Of a stretch of 64,000 nt of DNA, positions 8,928 through 17,868 are shown in pieces. The DNA is from an uncultured Acidobacteriaceae bacterium (lineage in GTDB: Bacteria; Acidobacteriota; Terriglobia; Terriglobales; Acidobacteriaceae): positions 186,001 through 250,000 of the forward strand of contig CALFMO010000009.1 of assembly GCA_937879855.1 (NCBI GenBank). Reading direction: 5' to 3'. The notes below the pieces were generated by a model that was given only the letters and a program-made list of their open reading frames with translations, did no database searches and was not told where the DNA came from. Position 1 is the first letter of the stretch, and every line of letters begins with the position of its first letter. A program made the translations under genes and the position numbers.

Positions 8928-9338
8928 TCAAATGGCGGAGCGAAAAACCCATCGATCACTCACAAGGAAGTTCACCAGAGAACAGAGAACGATGCTGATC
9001 AGGTTGGCCAGCATGGGCCGCAAACGGGCTTCTCCGACCAGCAAGCGCATACATAGTAGGTTCCCGACGATCGAGATCGCGCCATTGCTGAGATTGAATC
9101 GGAGCAATCGATTCGTAGATCCGCAACCCTGATCTTGACGGTCGAGCCAGGTGAAGCGTTCATGCCAGAAGAAGTTATGCAGCACGGCCGTTTCAACCGC
9201 GATGGCGGTTGCGAGTATGTAATTCAGGCCAAGGCTGGTTAGCAGCCACAGTGCCGACAACTGCACTGCAATCCCGACGGCCCCAACCAGGTTGAATTTC
9301 ATCCATCGCGTGAAGGCCGTCCACGTTCGCTCATTCAC
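8928..9338 (-). CDS. GtrA-like integral membrane protein
   Basis: A 136-residue four-helix membrane protein of the GtrA family, thought to help move lipid-linked sugars across the cytoplasmic membrane. FNLVGAVGIAVQLSALWLL opens the first helix. NFFWHERFTW and the ending VNFLVSDRWVFRS are typical family signatures. I chose GTG 9338, preceded by GGGAGG, instead of the longer frame to 9638, whose extra residues are the shadow of the neighbouring gene. The start overlaps the upstream gene's stop by four bases (GTGA), so the two are translationally coupled. Confidence 0.85.
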   Translation of the reverse strand: MNERTWTAFTRWMKFNLVGAVGIAVQLSALWLLTSLGLNYILATAIAVETAVLHNFFWHERFTWLDRQDQGCGSTNRLLRFNLSNGAISIVGNLLCMRLLVGEARLRPMLANLISIVLCSLVNFLVSDRWVFRSAI

Positions 9339-10036
9339 GAGAGCCGTTCCTCCCGATAAAGCTGCGCAGTATGGATTCCTGTTGCGACGATCGCCATCGT
9401 CAGCATCCCTACAATTGCAATCGCGCCGCCCACATCGAATAAAAGAAACTTGTAGCCAGCGAAATGGGCGTAGGGTTGAAAAATTAATGCTACGTTGCCG
9501 ATCATCAGCAGAATGCGAATTTCCGTCGGCCCGAACAGCGCGTACGACATGCGAAATTTCCCTACGGTGTAGGTCGTCAGATACGACTCGATCGAAAGCA
9601 CCAGAAACGAAACCAGCATTCCAACCGCGATTTGCCAATGAAGAAATCCTGAAAGGGCCACCCCGCTCATCAGGAATAAGGCGCCAAATGTGTCCGCCAT
9701 GTGATCGACGTAGAAGCCGTAGCGCGGCCGCTGCTGGTTGCGGAACCGCGCCAAGGTTCCGTCGAGGCTATCCCCGAGCCAGTTCACCGCGATGAAGAAG
9801 GTCGCCAGCAGCAGAAAATGTTTATTCCATGCGCTCATCGCATACGCGGCGGCAGCCAGAATCTGCGCGCCGAAACCGAGACCCGTCAGATGATCCGCGG
9901 AAATCGAAGCCGGCATCCTCTCCGCCATCCATCGCAGGACCTTCTTCTCGACGGCCGCGGTGATCGATTGCTGAACACGCGGCGCCGTCCGGAATTCAGA
10001 ACCGATTGCTCGACTAATTCCCGTGGTAGCTGCCAT
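9335..10036 (-). CDS. CDP-alcohol phosphatidyltransferase family membrane protein
   Basis: Predicted to join a CDP-activated lipid to an alcohol acceptor, making a phospholipid or related product. The signature D-G-x2-A-R-x8-G-x3-D-x3-D is complete in DGTLARFRNQQRPRYG and the following FYVDHMAD. Several hydrophobic helices follow. The ATG at 10036 with GGAGG six bases upstream gives 233 residues; the frame extends further only into the preceding gene. It is coupled to the GtrA-like gene, and the START-like gene ends 16 bases upstream. The three probably form an operon acting on lipids or lipid-linked sugars, which is inference. Confidence 0.88.
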   Translation of the reverse strand: MAATTGISRAIGSEFRTAPRVQQSITAAVEKKVLRWMAERMPASISADHLTGLGFGAQILAAAAYAMSAWNKHFLLLATFFIAVNWLGDSLDGTLARFRNQQRPRYGFYVDHMADTFGALFLMSGVALSGFLHWQIAVGMLVSFLVLSIESYLTTYTVGKFRMSYALFGPTEIRILLMIGNVALIFQPYAHFAGYKFLLFDVGGAIAIVGMLTMAIVATGIHTAQLYREERLS

Positions 10037-10052
10037 GTTTCCTCCATGCCGA

Positions 10053-10949
10053 TTATGGTTGTTTCTGTGAAAACACAGACTTGCCGCCAAACGCCGCGCG
10101 CGTCGCGTTAAGCGTGAATTCCAGCGACTCACGCGGAATGCTGCTCACGAACGGGGCGATCATCCACGCCAGCCCCGTGGGAATGTCGCGCGTAAGAGAA
10201 ATTGCCTCGCACTGCACAAACACTCCACCGTTCGCCTGCTCAAACGACCAATAGCTGTTCAGTCGCCACATGAAGCCGTGATCGTGGCCGGGGGCTAGGG
10301 CGTGTTCCTGTGCGCTACCCGGATCTTCGATCTCTGAGATCCGCGTGCTCCGCGAGATGCTGTACTGGTGATCCGAATCCAGGCGCCCGTAGTGCACGTC
10401 GTATTCAGTGTCGAGTACGACCGTGACGATTTTGTGTTTACGCAGACGCATGAAAACGTGCAGGTCGTCGCCCTTCGCAGACACCAATCGCGATTCCATA
10501 ACGTCCGGTGAGTAATAGTTGGCGGAATGGTCGTAATCCCTCACAACAGAGATGATCTGAGCTACGGTCGCGTTCGGGACGAAAACCGTCGCAATCCAGT
10601 CGTGGATGAGCCCGCCAGGGATCTCCTTGGTCGTGTTTCCACGTCTATCAATCACAATCTCACCCCGCCGAAGCCTGTCCACTACATCAGCTCTCTGGCT
10701 GAGAGGCAGGGAGTCCAGTGTCAGGAACGCCGAATTTCGCTGCCGCCCAATCCGCGCTTCTGCCGTGGCGATGTACTGATTGAAAGCCTCCGTGGTCCGT
10801 GGTTGCTGGGCATTCAATCGACTCGATCCTGCGACTAGCCCAAACGCTGCGATGGCAAGAGTGAGTAGTCTTTCTCTGATCGGCGCCTGTGTTCTCACAG
10901 CCGCAGAATGCTCCGAGCCAGGGCAGCATAGCAATCGATGGGCGGTCAA
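10053..10949 (-). CDS. Exported START-like domain protein, function unknown
   Basis: A 298-residue protein with a probable signal peptide (RERLLTLAIAAFGLVAG... ending at NAQ near residue 48). The mature part resembles START/SRPBCC-type lipid-binding folds in its strand pattern: IISVVRDYDHSANYYSPDV, then VFMRLRKHKIVTVVLDTEY, GFMWRLNSYWSFEQANGGVF and a final amphipathic helix ending LNATRAAFGG. This is similarity in pattern only. It lies just upstream of the phosphatidyltransferase gene on the same strand. The start is uncertain because several alternatives precede the signal peptide. Confidence 0.65.
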   Translation of the reverse strand: MTAHRLLCCPGSEHSAAVRTQAPIRERLLTLAIAAFGLVAGSSRLNAQQPRTTEAFNQYIATAEARIGRQRNSAFLTLDSLPLSQRADVVDRLRRGEIVIDRRGNTTKEIPGGLIHDWIATVFVPNATVAQIISVVRDYDHSANYYSPDVMESRLVSAKGDDLHVFMRLRKHKIVTVVLDTEYDVHYGRLDSDHQYSISRSTRISEIEDPGSAQEHALAPGHDHGFMWRLNSYWSFEQANGGVFVQCEAISLTRDIPTGLAWMIAPFVSSIPRESLEFTLNATRAAFGGKSVFSQKQP

Positions 10950-11052
10950 CCTCGGCTCAATTGCACGTCATTGCGTAAGCTGCCCAGAATCTGACGCTTA
11001 GCGGCCAGTATCAATCTGCTGCAAGATGCACGATGTAGACTAATCATCGCCA

Positions 11053-11898
11053 ATGGAGGAAATTCCACAGAAGAAACTCTTTCGCTTCGGTGTTTTCGAA
11101 GCCGACCAGCGCACGGGAGAGTTGCGCAAGCAGGGGCGGCGCGTCCAGTTGCCGGGACAGCCTTTCGACGTGCTCATCATGCTGCTGGAGCATCCGGGGG
11201 AAGTCGTCTCACGCAATCAGATTCGCGAGCGTCTCTGGCCCGACGGTACCTTCGTCGACTTCGATCACAGCCTGAACACGGCGGTGAACAAGATTCGTGA
11301 CGTACTGGGTGATTCGGCCTCAAGTCCGAGGTTTGTCGAGACGATCGCCCGTCGGGGATACCGCTTCATCGCTCCGGTTCAGCTCGACGGCGGGCCTGCA
11401 ACATCGCACTCTGCGGAAGAGTCCCCGGAGAATTCGTCCAGCTTTCTGACTGCGGCTCACGAAGTGCCGCACGCTCAGAGAAATGTTGTCAGCATTTTTT
11501 TTCTTCTTTTGCAGTTGATGTACCTGTGCTTCTACATCATCTCGTTGGCGCGCCTTCATGCGGTCCAGGACGTCATGGCCGCGACGTTCTCGCACCCGCT
11601 CTGGGCAACCGTATTGCTGATCATTACCGCGGTGGCCGGAATTCCAATCCGTCTATACCTCATCTCAACGGTCGCCTTCCGCGCGCCGGGCCTGCGTGAG
11701 AAATTTCTCCGACTTTTCCCATTCCTCTTTCCGCTCGACGAAATCTGGGCGCTTGCCCCATTTCTGCTCGTGCCGCAGATCGGCTACGGATTGGCCCTGG
11801 GCTTTACAGCCATTCTGCTGTACGCGCCCTTCTCCGAGCGATCATTGATCCTGATGGGTGCCGGCGCGGCGGCCCGTGTACCGTCCGTCCGTTCCTAA
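11053..11898 (+). CDS. Winged-helix (OmpR/CadC-type) DNA-binding protein with membrane helices
   Basis: The N-terminal 110 residues form an OmpR/PhoB-type winged helix: FGVFEADQRTGELRKQGRR, LPGQPFDVLIMLLEHPGEVV, LWPDGTFVDFDHSLNTAVNK and the wing ETIARRGYRFIAPV. In place of a receiver domain, about four hydrophobic helices follow (FFLLLQLMYLCFYIISLARL, LWATVLLIITAVAGIPIRL, and others). It is therefore likely a one-component regulator working from the membrane, like CadC/ToxR but with a polytopic C-terminus. Acidobacteria carry many such regulators. It is divergent from the START-like gene. Signal and targets are unknown. Confidence 0.85.
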   Translation: MEEIPQKKLFRFGVFEADQRTGELRKQGRRVQLPGQPFDVLIMLLEHPGEVVSRNQIRERLWPDGTFVDFDHSLNTAVNKIRDVLGDSASSPRFVETIARRGYRFIAPVQLDGGPATSHSAEESPENSSSFLTAAHEVPHAQRNVVSIFFLLLQLMYLCFYIISLARLHAVQDVMAATFSHPLWATVLLIITAVAGIPIRLYLISTVAFRAPGLREKFLRLFPFLFPLDEIWALAPFLLVPQIGYGLALGFTAILLYAPFSERSLILMGAGAAARVPSVRS

Positions 11899-12045
11899 AG
11901 AGGTCTGCGAACACGAGTCAAACCACAACGGTCAGATTAAGTTCCTGAAGAAGCGCTTGCCCGGAGCCAGCCCGACAGCGAATAAGACTAGCGCATGGAG
12001 TATGCTGGCTCGCTGAACTCCATTTATATTTTTGAGGCTTACTCC

Positions 12046-13155
12046 ATGAAGCTTTTGACGATCACGCTCTGTCTTTGTGTGACCCTCGTTTGCACCGCGA
12101 GCGCGCAGGTATCTTCCGACCAGATTGATGCGATCTTTTCCTCTCTGAAGTCCACGAAAGCTCCAGGGGCCGCCGTTCTGGTGGTTCGCGATGGAAAACC
12201 TGTCTTCCGCCACGGATATGGCGTCACCGATCTTCGCACTCTGCATCCCATCGATGCCCAGACGAATTTTCGACTCGCATCGTTCACCAAGCAATTCACC
12301 GCGACCTGCATCATGCTTCTCGTACACGACGGCAAACTGCACTACGACGACCACCTCAGCGACATCTTCCCCGAACTCCCGGCGTACGGACAACCGATCA
12401 CCATCCGCCACCTTCTCAACCATACCTCCGGATTACCCGACTACGAAGACATCCTGATGAAGCAAAATCCCGACACTGCGGAAGAAAAAATCCCGCAGAT
12501 TCTCGACGCGGGAGCCCTGAGATTGCTGGAGCAGCAAACCAGAGGCAAGTTTCCGCCGGGTTCGAAGTGGGAATACAGCAACTCGGGCTACGCGGTGCTG
12601 GCGATGATCGTGGAAAAAGTTTCAGGCGAGAGCTTCGGCCAGTTTCTGCAGGAACGTATCTTCGTCCCTCTGAAGATGACCCATACGCTAGCCTATGAAA
12701 AAGGCAAGAACGAAGTGCCGCACCGCGCCTACGGCCACACCAGGATTGACGGCGTCTGGCGGGAAACCGACCAGAGCCCGACCTCAGCCGTGCTGGGCGA
12801 CGGCGGCATCTATTCTTCCGTCGACGATCTCGCTAAATGGGACCGCGCCCTGCGCGATCACACCCTGCTCAGCGAGCAGGAAATGCGGCCCGCACTAACC
12901 CCCGTGCATCCCACGGGCGGTCCGCCAAAGTTTCCCGAGGGCAAGCCCGTCAGCTACGGGTTCGGATGGTTTCTTGATCCCTACCAGGGTCACCGGCGCA
13001 TGTCGCACGACGGCAACACAATAGGCTTCCGCACGACGATCCAGCGTTTTCCCGACTATCAGTTGACGGTAATCGTCCTAGCCAACCGCGCCGACCTGGA
13101 CCCGCAAGCGCTAGCCCTTAAAGTCGCCGACCTATATTTAGCAAAGAAGCCGTAA
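12046..13155 (+). CDS. Exported serine beta-lactamase-family hydrolase (class C/S12 type)
   Basis: Secreted serine hydrolase of the beta-lactamase class C/D-Ala-D-Ala carboxypeptidase fold. A signal peptide, MKLLTITLCLCVTLVCTASA, starts at ATG 12046. The active-site SxxK is ASFTKQF near residue 84, the tyrosine motif is YSNSGY near residue 182, and the later motif is HDGNTIGF. Proteins of this broad family include esterases and peptidases, so the substrate is open. The frame is open back to 11995, but the signal peptide and a GAGG upstream favour the later start. Length is 369 residues. Confidence 0.88.
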   Translation: MKLLTITLCLCVTLVCTASAQVSSDQIDAIFSSLKSTKAPGAAVLVVRDGKPVFRHGYGVTDLRTLHPIDAQTNFRLASFTKQFTATCIMLLVHDGKLHYDDHLSDIFPELPAYGQPITIRHLLNHTSGLPDYEDILMKQNPDTAEEKIPQILDAGALRLLEQQTRGKFPPGSKWEYSNSGYAVLAMIVEKVSGESFGQFLQERIFVPLKMTHTLAYEKGKNEVPHRAYGHTRIDGVWRETDQSPTSAVLGDGGIYSSVDDLAKWDRALRDHTLLSEQEMRPALTPVHPTGGPPKFPEGKPVSYGFGWFLDPYQGHRRMSHDGNTIGFRTTIQRFPDYQLTVIVLANRADLDPQALALKVADLYLAKKP

Positions 13156-13164
13156 ACGGGTTGC

Positions 13165-13283
13165 GTGGAGCGAGCCGCCTCGGCTGTCAGTCAGGGCTGT
13201 CGATGTGAAAAAAGCAGCCGCCGGATGTAGGGATTGTTTGTGTGGGGACAGCCGCCTCGGCTGTCCATCGCGCGAAGCGCGAC
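13165..13283. repeat. Two palindromic repeats between convergent genes
   Basis: GTGGAGCGAGCCGCCTCGGC at 13165 and GTGGGGACAGCCGCCTCGGC at 13242 are copies of the window-wide palindromic repeat. The second is followed by the companion hairpin TCGCGCGAAGCGCGA. They occupy most of the interval between the hydrolase and the HU gene. Confidence 0.85.
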
Positions 13284-13344
13284 AATTCTAGTCAGATTGC
13301 TAATCCAAGGAAAAGAGGACGAGACATTTCTCCGACGGACCGCT

Positions 13345-13680
13345 CTACGCCGTCGGCGGCACCGAAGTCGTTGGCGGCGCTGAAGTTGCGGCCGCACTTC
13401 CATTGCCCTCGTTGACCAGATCTTTCAATTCTTTGCTAGGTTTGAAAAATGGAATCTTCTTGGCAGGAACTTCCACGCGCTCCCCGGTCTTGGGATTGCG
13501 CCCAACCCGAGGCTTACGCTGGCGGGTGCGGAAACTTCCAAAGCCGCGAATCTCGATCTTGTCGCCAGCACGCAGCGAGCGCACCACGCTATCAAAGATC
13601 GTTTCCACGATCACTTCACTGTCTTTCCGCGTAAGTTCCGCCAAACGCGAGACTTCGTCAATCAAATCGGCTTTGGTCAT
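13345..13680 (-). CDS. HU/IHF-family nucleoid protein
   Basis: A histone-like DNA-bending protein of 111 residues. The start MTKADLIDEVSRLAELTRKD and the body GDKIEIRGFGSFRTRQRKPR and GRNPKTGE carry the family's beta-arm and its RNPxTGE signature. The PFFKPSKELKDLVN end of the fold is present. An Ala/Pro/Thr/Ser-rich tail of about 20 residues follows and is not part of the fold. I chose ATG 13680, which has AGGGG upstream; 12 more codons are open. It may be HU-like or IHF-alpha-like. Confidence 0.93.
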   Translation of the reverse strand: MTKADLIDEVSRLAELTRKDSEVIVETIFDSVVRSLRAGDKIEIRGFGSFRTRQRKPRVGRNPKTGERVEVPAKKIPFFKPSKELKDLVNEGNGSAAATSAPPTTSVPPTA

Positions 13681-13896
13681 ACGCCCCTCTTTAATGTTCT
13701 CAGCGGTTGCCTCCAAGCCCTGACCCGCCGTTAGAATCCCGAAACCATCGACGCGCGCAAGCCCACCATACCCGAGACCGCAGCGGCATCCTGCATAACC
13801 TTCTCAAATTTCAGGGGTTTAATGCAAGTTACGGGAAGGATACACCAGCCCAGATGATTTCCGCCGCGCGAGCCAAGAGGATTTCGGAACGGAATT

Positions 13897-14808
13897 CTAC
13901 TTCCAGAGGTAATAGAAGCCCACCTGCTGTTCCAGCATCTTCTCCCTCCCCGGCAGAAACTGAGACACATCGCCGAGCAAAAGATCCATCAGCGTCTTAC
14001 GGTCCTTTTCCGGATGCACCAGCGTAGGCTCGCCCTTGATGCCGACTGACTTCGCGGTATCATCCACCGCGGTCTGGAAGTCGCCAACGCCGTCGATCAA
14101 CTTCATTGACATCGCCTGGTCGCCCGTCCAAACCTTGCCATTGGCGATCGACTTCACGTCGTCATATTTCAAGCCCCGGCCGTCGCTTACCGCCTTCACG
14201 AATTGCCCAAACATGTTGTCGATCAATGACTGCATGTAGGCCTGCTCGGAGGGAGTGAGATCGCGGGCCGGGTTCCCCGTGTCTTTGAATTCGCCGGTCT
14301 TGATCACGATATCTTTGAGCTTCGCCCACTTCAGCAGATCGCCATAATTCATCCACTGCGCGATCACGCCGATCGAACCCACGATGCTGCCCGAGTCGGC
14401 AAAAATCTTGTCGGATGCCGAGGCCACGTAATAAGCCCCGCTTGCCCCCACTGTCTCAATGGAGACCACGACGCGCTTCTTCTTCTCGTTGCGAACGCGC
14501 TTGACCTCGCGATAAATCTCCTCCGACGCCGCCACGCCGCCGCCCGGAGAATTCACGTGCAGGATGATGGCCTTGATCGACGAGTCGTCGCCGAACTTTT
14601 TGAGCTGGCCCACAACCGGCTGCGGAGAAAGAATCACGCCGTCCAGATCGACCACGCCGATGCGGTCGCCAAAAGAAGTGATGCTGGTCTCGGCTCCTCC
14701 CGCATGCAGCGTCAGGTAAACCAGGGTAAACACGGCGAGCACGAAGAGGAAAAAAGCTCCTCCGCCAATCAGAATCCAGAGCAGTGTGCGCGATCGTCCG
14801 TCAGCCAT
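13897..14808 (-). CDS. sppA: Signal peptide peptidase SppA (S49 family)
   Basis: Membrane-anchored serine protease that degrades leftover signal peptides. An N-terminal helix, LLWILIGGGAFFLFVLAVF, anchors it. The domain start GVVDLDGVI and the LHVNSPGGGVAASEEIY segment are typical. The catalytic serine is Ser123 in GASGAYYVAS and the general base lysine is Lys175 in TGEFKDTGNP; the 52-residue separation matches the short Bacillus-type SppA dyad. At 303 residues it is the short form with one protease domain. It may be cotranscribed with the lipid kinase gene upstream. Confidence 0.93.
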   Translation of the reverse strand: MADGRSRTLLWILIGGGAFFLFVLAVFTLVYLTLHAGGAETSITSFGDRIGVVDLDGVILSPQPVVGQLKKFGDDSSIKAIILHVNSPGGGVAASEEIYREVKRVRNEKKKRVVVSIETVGASGAYYVASASDKIFADSGSIVGSIGVIAQWMNYGDLLKWAKLKDIVIKTGEFKDTGNPARDLTPSEQAYMQSLIDNMFGQFVKAVSDGRGLKYDDVKSIANGKVWTGDQAMSMKLIDGVGDFQTAVDDTAKSVGIKGEPTLVHPEKDRKTLMDLLLGDVSQFLPGREKMLEQQVGFYYLWK

Positions 14809-14876
14809 GAAGAAAGTTTAGCACTTACCGGGTTTGAGCAGCGGTCCGAGGGAGCCCCGCACACGCCCAGCCTCGC

Positions 14877-15806
14877 CTAACCAGTGATTACCTTCAGCGC
14901 GCCCCGGTGTACGCCAAACTCGACCGGCGTGCGGCAAACATATTCTCCATCTGCATAAACATCGAGCGGATGTTCGGTCTCGATCCGCGTCCGGGCTGCC
15001 TGGAAGTACTGCACCTCGGGAACAGTAAGATGCTTGCCGCTGTAAACGGACGGGATCAAGCGCAAGAGTCGTAAGCGATCAACGGAACCGACGATGCATA
15101 CATCGAGCAGCCCGTCGTCCATTTTGGCCCGAGGCGCAATCTTCATCCCGCCGCCGTACAACGGAGTATTGGCAAACGCAGCCACCAGCGAAGGCCGATC
15201 GCTGCGGGTAGCCCAAGATGCGTTTTCGCTGCTGTCCTCAGCGTATGTCAGAACTTTCATGGGCACCGCCGAGAAAGTAAAAACCGTCGGCGCAAGGCTG
15301 AGCAGATATCCACCGTGCCCGCGCAGCCAGCGCGGCAGGCGGTTGGCACGCCTGGCAACTTCTCCGTCGAGCCCCACACCCGCGACGCAGCAAAAGTACC
15401 GCGTCCCGCGCGGGATGGAGCTGCTTTGAGCGATCGCCGAAGCGGCCGAGCCGGTGTTTTCCACGGCAGAAATTATCCCCAAGTCGATGCTGTGCACATT
15501 GCCCGCGCCGCCGCAGAATTTCCTCCAAGCGGCCAGCGATTCGCGCAAGCCCGGCAGTCCGAGCGAGTGAGCGAAATCGTTCCCACTTCCGGCAGGCACC
15601 ACCAGCACCGGCAAACCGAGCCGGACCAAGTGCCCCAGATGGCGGTGAACCGTTCCATCGCCACCGAAGAGCAGGATCACATCCGCTTCCTCACCCGATG
15701 CGGGCACACCCAGGCGCCATTCGATCCTGTCCCTGTTCTTGTCGGCCTGGAACGGCTGAAGGTCCCTGGAAGAACATCCCAACCCGAGAATAGCCGCGGC
15801 CCGCAT
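14877..15806 (-). CDS. Diacylglycerol kinase-family lipid kinase (YegS/BmrU-like)
   Basis: Soluble or peripheral kinase of the DAGK catalytic family, likely phosphorylating a lipid. The nucleotide-binding signature is LLFGGDGTVHRHLGHL near residues 45-60, with VVPAGSGNDFAHSLGLPG following. The C-terminal half has PTVFTFSAVPMKVLTY and the late LLDVCIVGSVDRLRLLRLIP. The N-terminus is shorter than usual (no clear P-loop-like opening before RAAAILG), so the true start may lie elsewhere. It sits 68 bases upstream of sppA on the same strand. Confidence 0.85.
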   Translation of the reverse strand: MRAAAILGLGCSSRDLQPFQADKNRDRIEWRLGVPASGEEADVILLFGGDGTVHRHLGHLVRLGLPVLVVPAGSGNDFAHSLGLPGLRESLAAWRKFCGGAGNVHSIDLGIISAVENTGSAASAIAQSSSIPRGTRYFCCVAGVGLDGEVARRANRLPRWLRGHGGYLLSLAPTVFTFSAVPMKVLTYAEDSSENASWATRSDRPSLVAAFANTPLYGGGMKIAPRAKMDDGLLDVCIVGSVDRLRLLRLIPSVYSGKHLTVPEVQYFQAARTRIETEHPLDVYADGEYVCRTPVEFGVHRGALKVITG

Positions 15807-15869
15807 AGACCTGCAGAGAGTACCAGAGGCCGCGCCAGCCTAAAATGGCGTAGCGACCTGTCTACTCTA

Positions 15870-15935
15870 CTTGTCATCCTGAGGAAGTGGAGTCCTGCGC
15901 AACGCGCAGGACTTCCGACGAAGGATCTGTGCAAG
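15870..15935. repeat. Dispersed repeat with hairpin
   Basis: The segment TTGTCATCCTGAGGAAGTGG continues into a perfect 10-bp stem (AGTCCTGCGC/GCGCAGGACT, loop AAC, 15891-15913) and then CGAAGGATCT. A related TGTCATGCTGAGCGAAGAGG element occurs at about 25793. It lies between the lipid kinase and tyrS. Confidence 0.7.
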
Positions 15936-15993
15936 TGCCAGAGCTTTGCAGTCAGAATCCGCGATGAGAATCTGCTGGCACACCCGATTGCGA

Positions 15994-17259
15994 TCAGGGT
16001 GCAAACTGCCCACGTACTAGGACCTGTTTGAATTTCCGGCCTAGCTGCAGGGTCAGGGACTTAGGAAGCCCACGCAGCAGATAGATCGGATCAAGAACGA
16101 CAACATCGTCAATCCTGACCGCACGCTCTGCACGCTTCCTAGATGCTTCGGTTACTGAGGACGCGAGGCCGACTTTCTGGACGAGCTTATCCACCTTGAT
16201 TGGAGCATCCGCCGGAATCGGAGCGCCTGGCGACCAGCCCGCAGCAATATCCTCGTAGTTGGCCTGAGCCTGCTCGATCGTCTGAGGCGTCTGTCGAAGC
16301 TGGTGCTGCTTCATCCAGTCGTCGGACGCGGCGATTGCTGCGGCAGGTGAATGAAAATCGCTCACAATCCTAGAGGCAAGGTCCTTCTTGGCCTCCATGG
16401 GTTGTTGGAGTTTCTTATAGCGCTCGATGTCCGCCACCTGCACATCCGTCAACAACTCGTAATACCGCCACATCATTTCGTCAGAGATGCTCATCACCTT
16501 CCCGTACATCTCCAGCGGCGGCTCGTGAATGCCGATCGCGTTTCCCAGCGACTTCGACATTTTCTGCACACCGTCGAGCCCCTCGAGAATCGGCGTGGTC
16601 AGCACCACTTGCGACTCTTGCCCATAAGCTCGCTGCAGTTCGCGGCCCACCAGCAGATTGAATTTCTGATCAGTGCCGCCGAGTTCCACGTCGGCCTCGA
16701 GCGCAACGGAGTCGTAGCCCTGCACCAGCGGATATAGCAACTCATGCACCGAGATTGGCTTTTCTTCCTGAAAGCGCTTGTGGAAGTCTTCGCGTTCCAG
16801 CAGCTGCGACACCGTGTATTTGGCCATCAGCCGCACAAAATCGTCCGAGGTGAACTGGCCCATCCAGCGCCGGTTGAAATCAATCACAGTCTTTTCCGGA
16901 TCGAGAATCTTGAAAACCTGTGCCTTGTAGGTTTCCGCATTTTGCTCAATCTGTTCGCGGCTGAGCGGAGGCCGCGTAACGGAGCGCCCCGTCGGATCGC
17001 CAATCATGCCGGTGAAATCGCCAATCAGAAAAATGACGGTGTGCCCAAGATCCTGAAAATGTTTGAGCTTGCGCAACACCACGGTGTGTCCCAGATGCAA
17101 GTCGGGAGCTGTCGGGTCCATTCCCAGCTTCACACGCAAGGGCTTGCCCGAGGCGCGCGACTTCTCCAGCTTGGCGCGAAGTTCCGACTCGCGAATAATC
17201 TCCGCGGAGCCCTTCTTGAGATAAGTAAGCTGTTCGTCGACCGGCGCAAAAGTTGGCAT
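15994..17259 (-). CDS. tyrS: Tyrosyl-tRNA synthetase
   Basis: Class I aminoacyl-tRNA synthetase that charges tRNA-Tyr. The HIGH-type motif is [16 protein letters not shown] and the KMSKS motif is intact in [14 protein letters not shown]. The tyrosine pocket and [16 protein letters not shown] segment are also typical. The C-terminus has an S4-like RNA-binding region ([20 protein letters not shown]). I place the start at ATG 17259 (421 residues); an ATG four codons upstream is possible. No T-box leader is visible. Confidence 0.96.
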   Translation of the reverse strand: MPTFAPVDEQLTYLKKGSAEIIRESELRAKLEKSRASGKPLRVKLGMDPTAPDLHLGHTVVLRKLKHFQDLGHTVIFLIGDFTGMIGDPTGRSVTRPPLSREQIEQNAETYKAQVFKILDPEKTVIDFNRRWMGQFTSDDFVRLMAKYTVSQLLEREDFHKRFQEEKPISVHELLYPLVQGYDSVALEADVELGGTDQKFNLLVGRELQRAYGQESQVVLTTPILEGLDGVQKMSKSLGNAIGIHEPPLEMYGKVMSISDEMMWRYYELLTDVQVADIERYKKLQQPMEAKKDLASRIVSDFHSPAAAIAASDDWMKQHQLRQTPQTIEQAQANYEDIAAGWSPGAPIPADAPIKVDKLVQKVGLASSVTEASRKRAERAVRIDDVVVLDPIYLLRGLPKSLTLQLGRKFKQVLVRGQFAP

Positions 17260-17272
17260 GAGAAAGCACATT

Positions 17273-17330
17273 ATAAGGAATGCAGAGGGCAGAAGTCAGA
17301 ATGCAGAAGTAAGAAATCAAGAAAGTCAAA
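17273..17330. repeat. Dispersed GCAGAAGTCAGAATGCAGAAG repeat
   Basis: A tandem-like run of the words GCAGAGGGCAGAAGTCAGAA and TGCAGAAGTAAGAAATCAAG upstream of tyrS. The same words appear in reverse orientation twice at 17787-17868. They are non-coding here. Confidence 0.7.
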
Positions 17331-17372
17331 GTGCTCATGCTCAATTCAAATCAGCTCCAGAACAACCGGTTC

Positions 17373-17732
17373 CTACGCTCCAATCCCCTTCATGGTGCAG
17401 ATAGAAGCGACAAAAATTGCGGTAAGTTCGTGAGCCTCTTGAATGAGAGGAGCCAATCTCTGGGCACCCACAATGTCGGATTCTTGCAGGAGTTCAAGCC
17501 AAAAGACGGTCTCGTCCGCTTCTTCAAGAACGACGCCGAGCTTGGCCACGAATTCCGCCCTCGATCGGCCACGGCAGGCTGCTCGATAATTAGCTCCGAC
17601 CGAAGTACCCGAGCGCAGAAGTTGTCGGCCAATGACCCGCGCTTCTTCGCAATGAGGAAGTGCTTTATACAGACGCACTACGCGCAATGCAAATGCTTTC
17701 GTTCGAGTCTTTCGGTCGTCCCGGCGGTCCAT
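17373..17732 (-). CDS. Four-helix bundle protein (23S rRNA intervening-sequence protein family)
   Basis: A 119-residue all-helical protein of the S23/IVP four-helix-bundle family. It has the family's usual core: FALRVVRLYKALPHCEEARV, GRQLLRSGTSVGANYRAACR, RAEFVAKLGVVLEEADETVF and WLELLQESDIV. These proteins were named from 23S rRNA insertions but are mostly found free in genomes. Their function is not established. It is bordered on both sides by the GCAGAAGTCAGAA repeats, which suggests it may travel with them. Confidence 0.9.
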   Translation of the reverse strand: MDRRDDRKTRTKAFALRVVRLYKALPHCEEARVIGRQLLRSGTSVGANYRAACRGRSRAEFVAKLGVVLEEADETVFWLELLQESDIVGAQRLAPLIQEAHELTAIFVASICTMKGIGA

Positions 17733-17786
17733 GCTGTCATCATCGACGCAACACCTCGCAAAAAGCTGTGACAGATGTCACAAGAT

Positions 17787-17868
17787 CTTCACTTTTGCAT
17801 TCTGACTTCTGCCTTTTGACTTGTGCGCAAGGTTTTCACTTCTGCATTCTGACTTCTGCCTTTTGACT
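17787..17868. repeat. Two tandem copies of a CATTCTGACTTCTGCCTTTTG repeat
   Basis: TGCATTCTGACTTCTGCCTT occurs twice about 50 bases apart (around 17797 and 17844). It is the reverse complement of the repeat upstream of tyrS. The right-hand copy overlaps the 3' end of purN and supplies its last residues and stop codon. Confidence 0.8.

Noticed and set aside
9338..9638. Longer N-terminus of the GtrA-like protein
   Set aside because: The extra residues read through the coding region of the phosphatidyltransferase; GTG 9338 has a better ribosome binding site and family length.
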